Positions 63,883 through 64,000 of a stretch of 64,000 bases of DNA are shown piece by piece. The stretch spans positions 2,542,001 through 2,606,000 of the forward strand of contig NZ_JAPEOB010000002.1 of assembly GCF_026341775.1 (NCBI RefSeq), given 5' to 3'. Each line of letters begins with the position of its first letter. Position 1 is the stretch's first letter. The notes beneath the pieces are model-generated. The model worked only from the letters and a program-made list of their open reading frames with translations, ran no database searches and was not told where the DNA came from. The position numbers and the translations under genes are program-made. This DNA comes from Streptomyces sp. NBC_00654. Lineage in GTDB: Bacteria > Actinomycetota > Actinomycetes > Streptomycetales > Streptomycetaceae.

Positions 63883-64000
63883 TCAGACGGCTGCGCCGGC
63901 CGTGGTCTTACGGGTGGAGACGATCTGGTCCACCAGACCGTACGCGAGGGCGTCCTCGGCGGTCAGGATCTTGTCGCGCTCGATGTCCTCGCTGATCTTC
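63883..64000 (-). CDS. clpP: ATP-dependent Clp protease proteolytic subunit (C-terminus only)
   Basis: The last 38 codons before TGA at 63885-63883 encode KISEDIERDKILTAEDAL AYGLVDQIVSTR then a short Ala/Thr tail; RDKILTAEDALAYGLVD is the ClpP C-terminal signature. The 5' part, with the Ser-His-Asp triad, is beyond the window. Upstream of clpX, as in the streptomycete clpP1-clpP2-clpX order, so this is probably ClpP2. Confidence 0.93.
   Translation of the reverse strand, partial: KISEDIERDKILTAEDALAYGLVDQIVSTRKTTAGAAV

Overview
The window is about 72% G+C by eye. It has actinobacterial gene order, frequent GTG starts, codons ending in G or C, terminators made of long GC hairpins without a U-tract, and a leu leader peptide. 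It reads as a Streptomyces chromosome core segment, running from leuS (cut at position 1) to clpP (cut at position 64000). Almost everything is on the minus strand.

Layout from left to right. (1) 1-4.9 kb: leuS with a leader-peptide attenuator, two identical tRNA-Ala(GGC) genes around two tiny zinc-ribbon genes, a histidine phosphatase and rsfS. (2) 4.9-14.4 kb: an LCP/LytR_C-type membrane protein, nadD, two tiny membrane proteins, an M48 peptidase (+), two single-TM proteins sharing an N-terminal motif, proA, a small unknown gene and proB. (3) 14.5-22.8 kb: a cell-wall glycopolymer block between proB and obgE, with a TagF-like polymerase, a GT2, a six-TM TagB/TagF-like transferase and a Bcs1-type CDP-ribitol synthase fusion. 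(4) 23.1-25.3 kb: obgE, rpmA, rplU. (5) 25.6-38.3 kb: a second glycan island between rplU and rne. It holds WbpD-, WbpI-, WbpA-, WbpB- and WbpE-like enzymes, two GT4-type proteins (one of them a double-transferase fusion), a GT2 and an acyltransferase-3. (6) 38.6-49.2 kb: a very large RNase E/G with repeats at both ends, a DUF2344 protein, a repeat-built membrane protein, a GNAT acetyltransferase, a TIGR03960-type radical SAM protein and a CYTH-CHAD protein. (7) 49.2-55.6 kb: the elongasome operon mreB-mreC-mreD-mrdA-rodA. (8) 55.8-64 kb: ndk, a small membrane protein, folC, valS, a PYGQ-rich lipid-facing protein (+), clpX and the end of clpP.

How it fits together. The most interesting content is regions 3 and 5. 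Together they encode every enzyme expected to convert UDP-GlcNAc to UDP-ManNAc3NAcA (6-dehydrogenase, 3-dehydrogenase, aminotransferase, N-acetyltransferase, 2-epimerase), a route to CDP-ribitol, two polyol-phosphate polymerase-like proteins, and several glycosyltransferases. I infer a phosphate-containing, diacetamido-uronic-acid-containing wall polymer. A possible attachment protein (the LCP-like protein at 5-6.8 kb) and the Mre wall-elongation machinery lie in the same window. No dedicated flippase or ABC exporter is visible here.

Limits: functions come from reading the translated sequences against remembered family motifs. No search or fold computation was run. Hairpins were found by eye. 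Start codons were chosen from ribosome-binding sites and family length.
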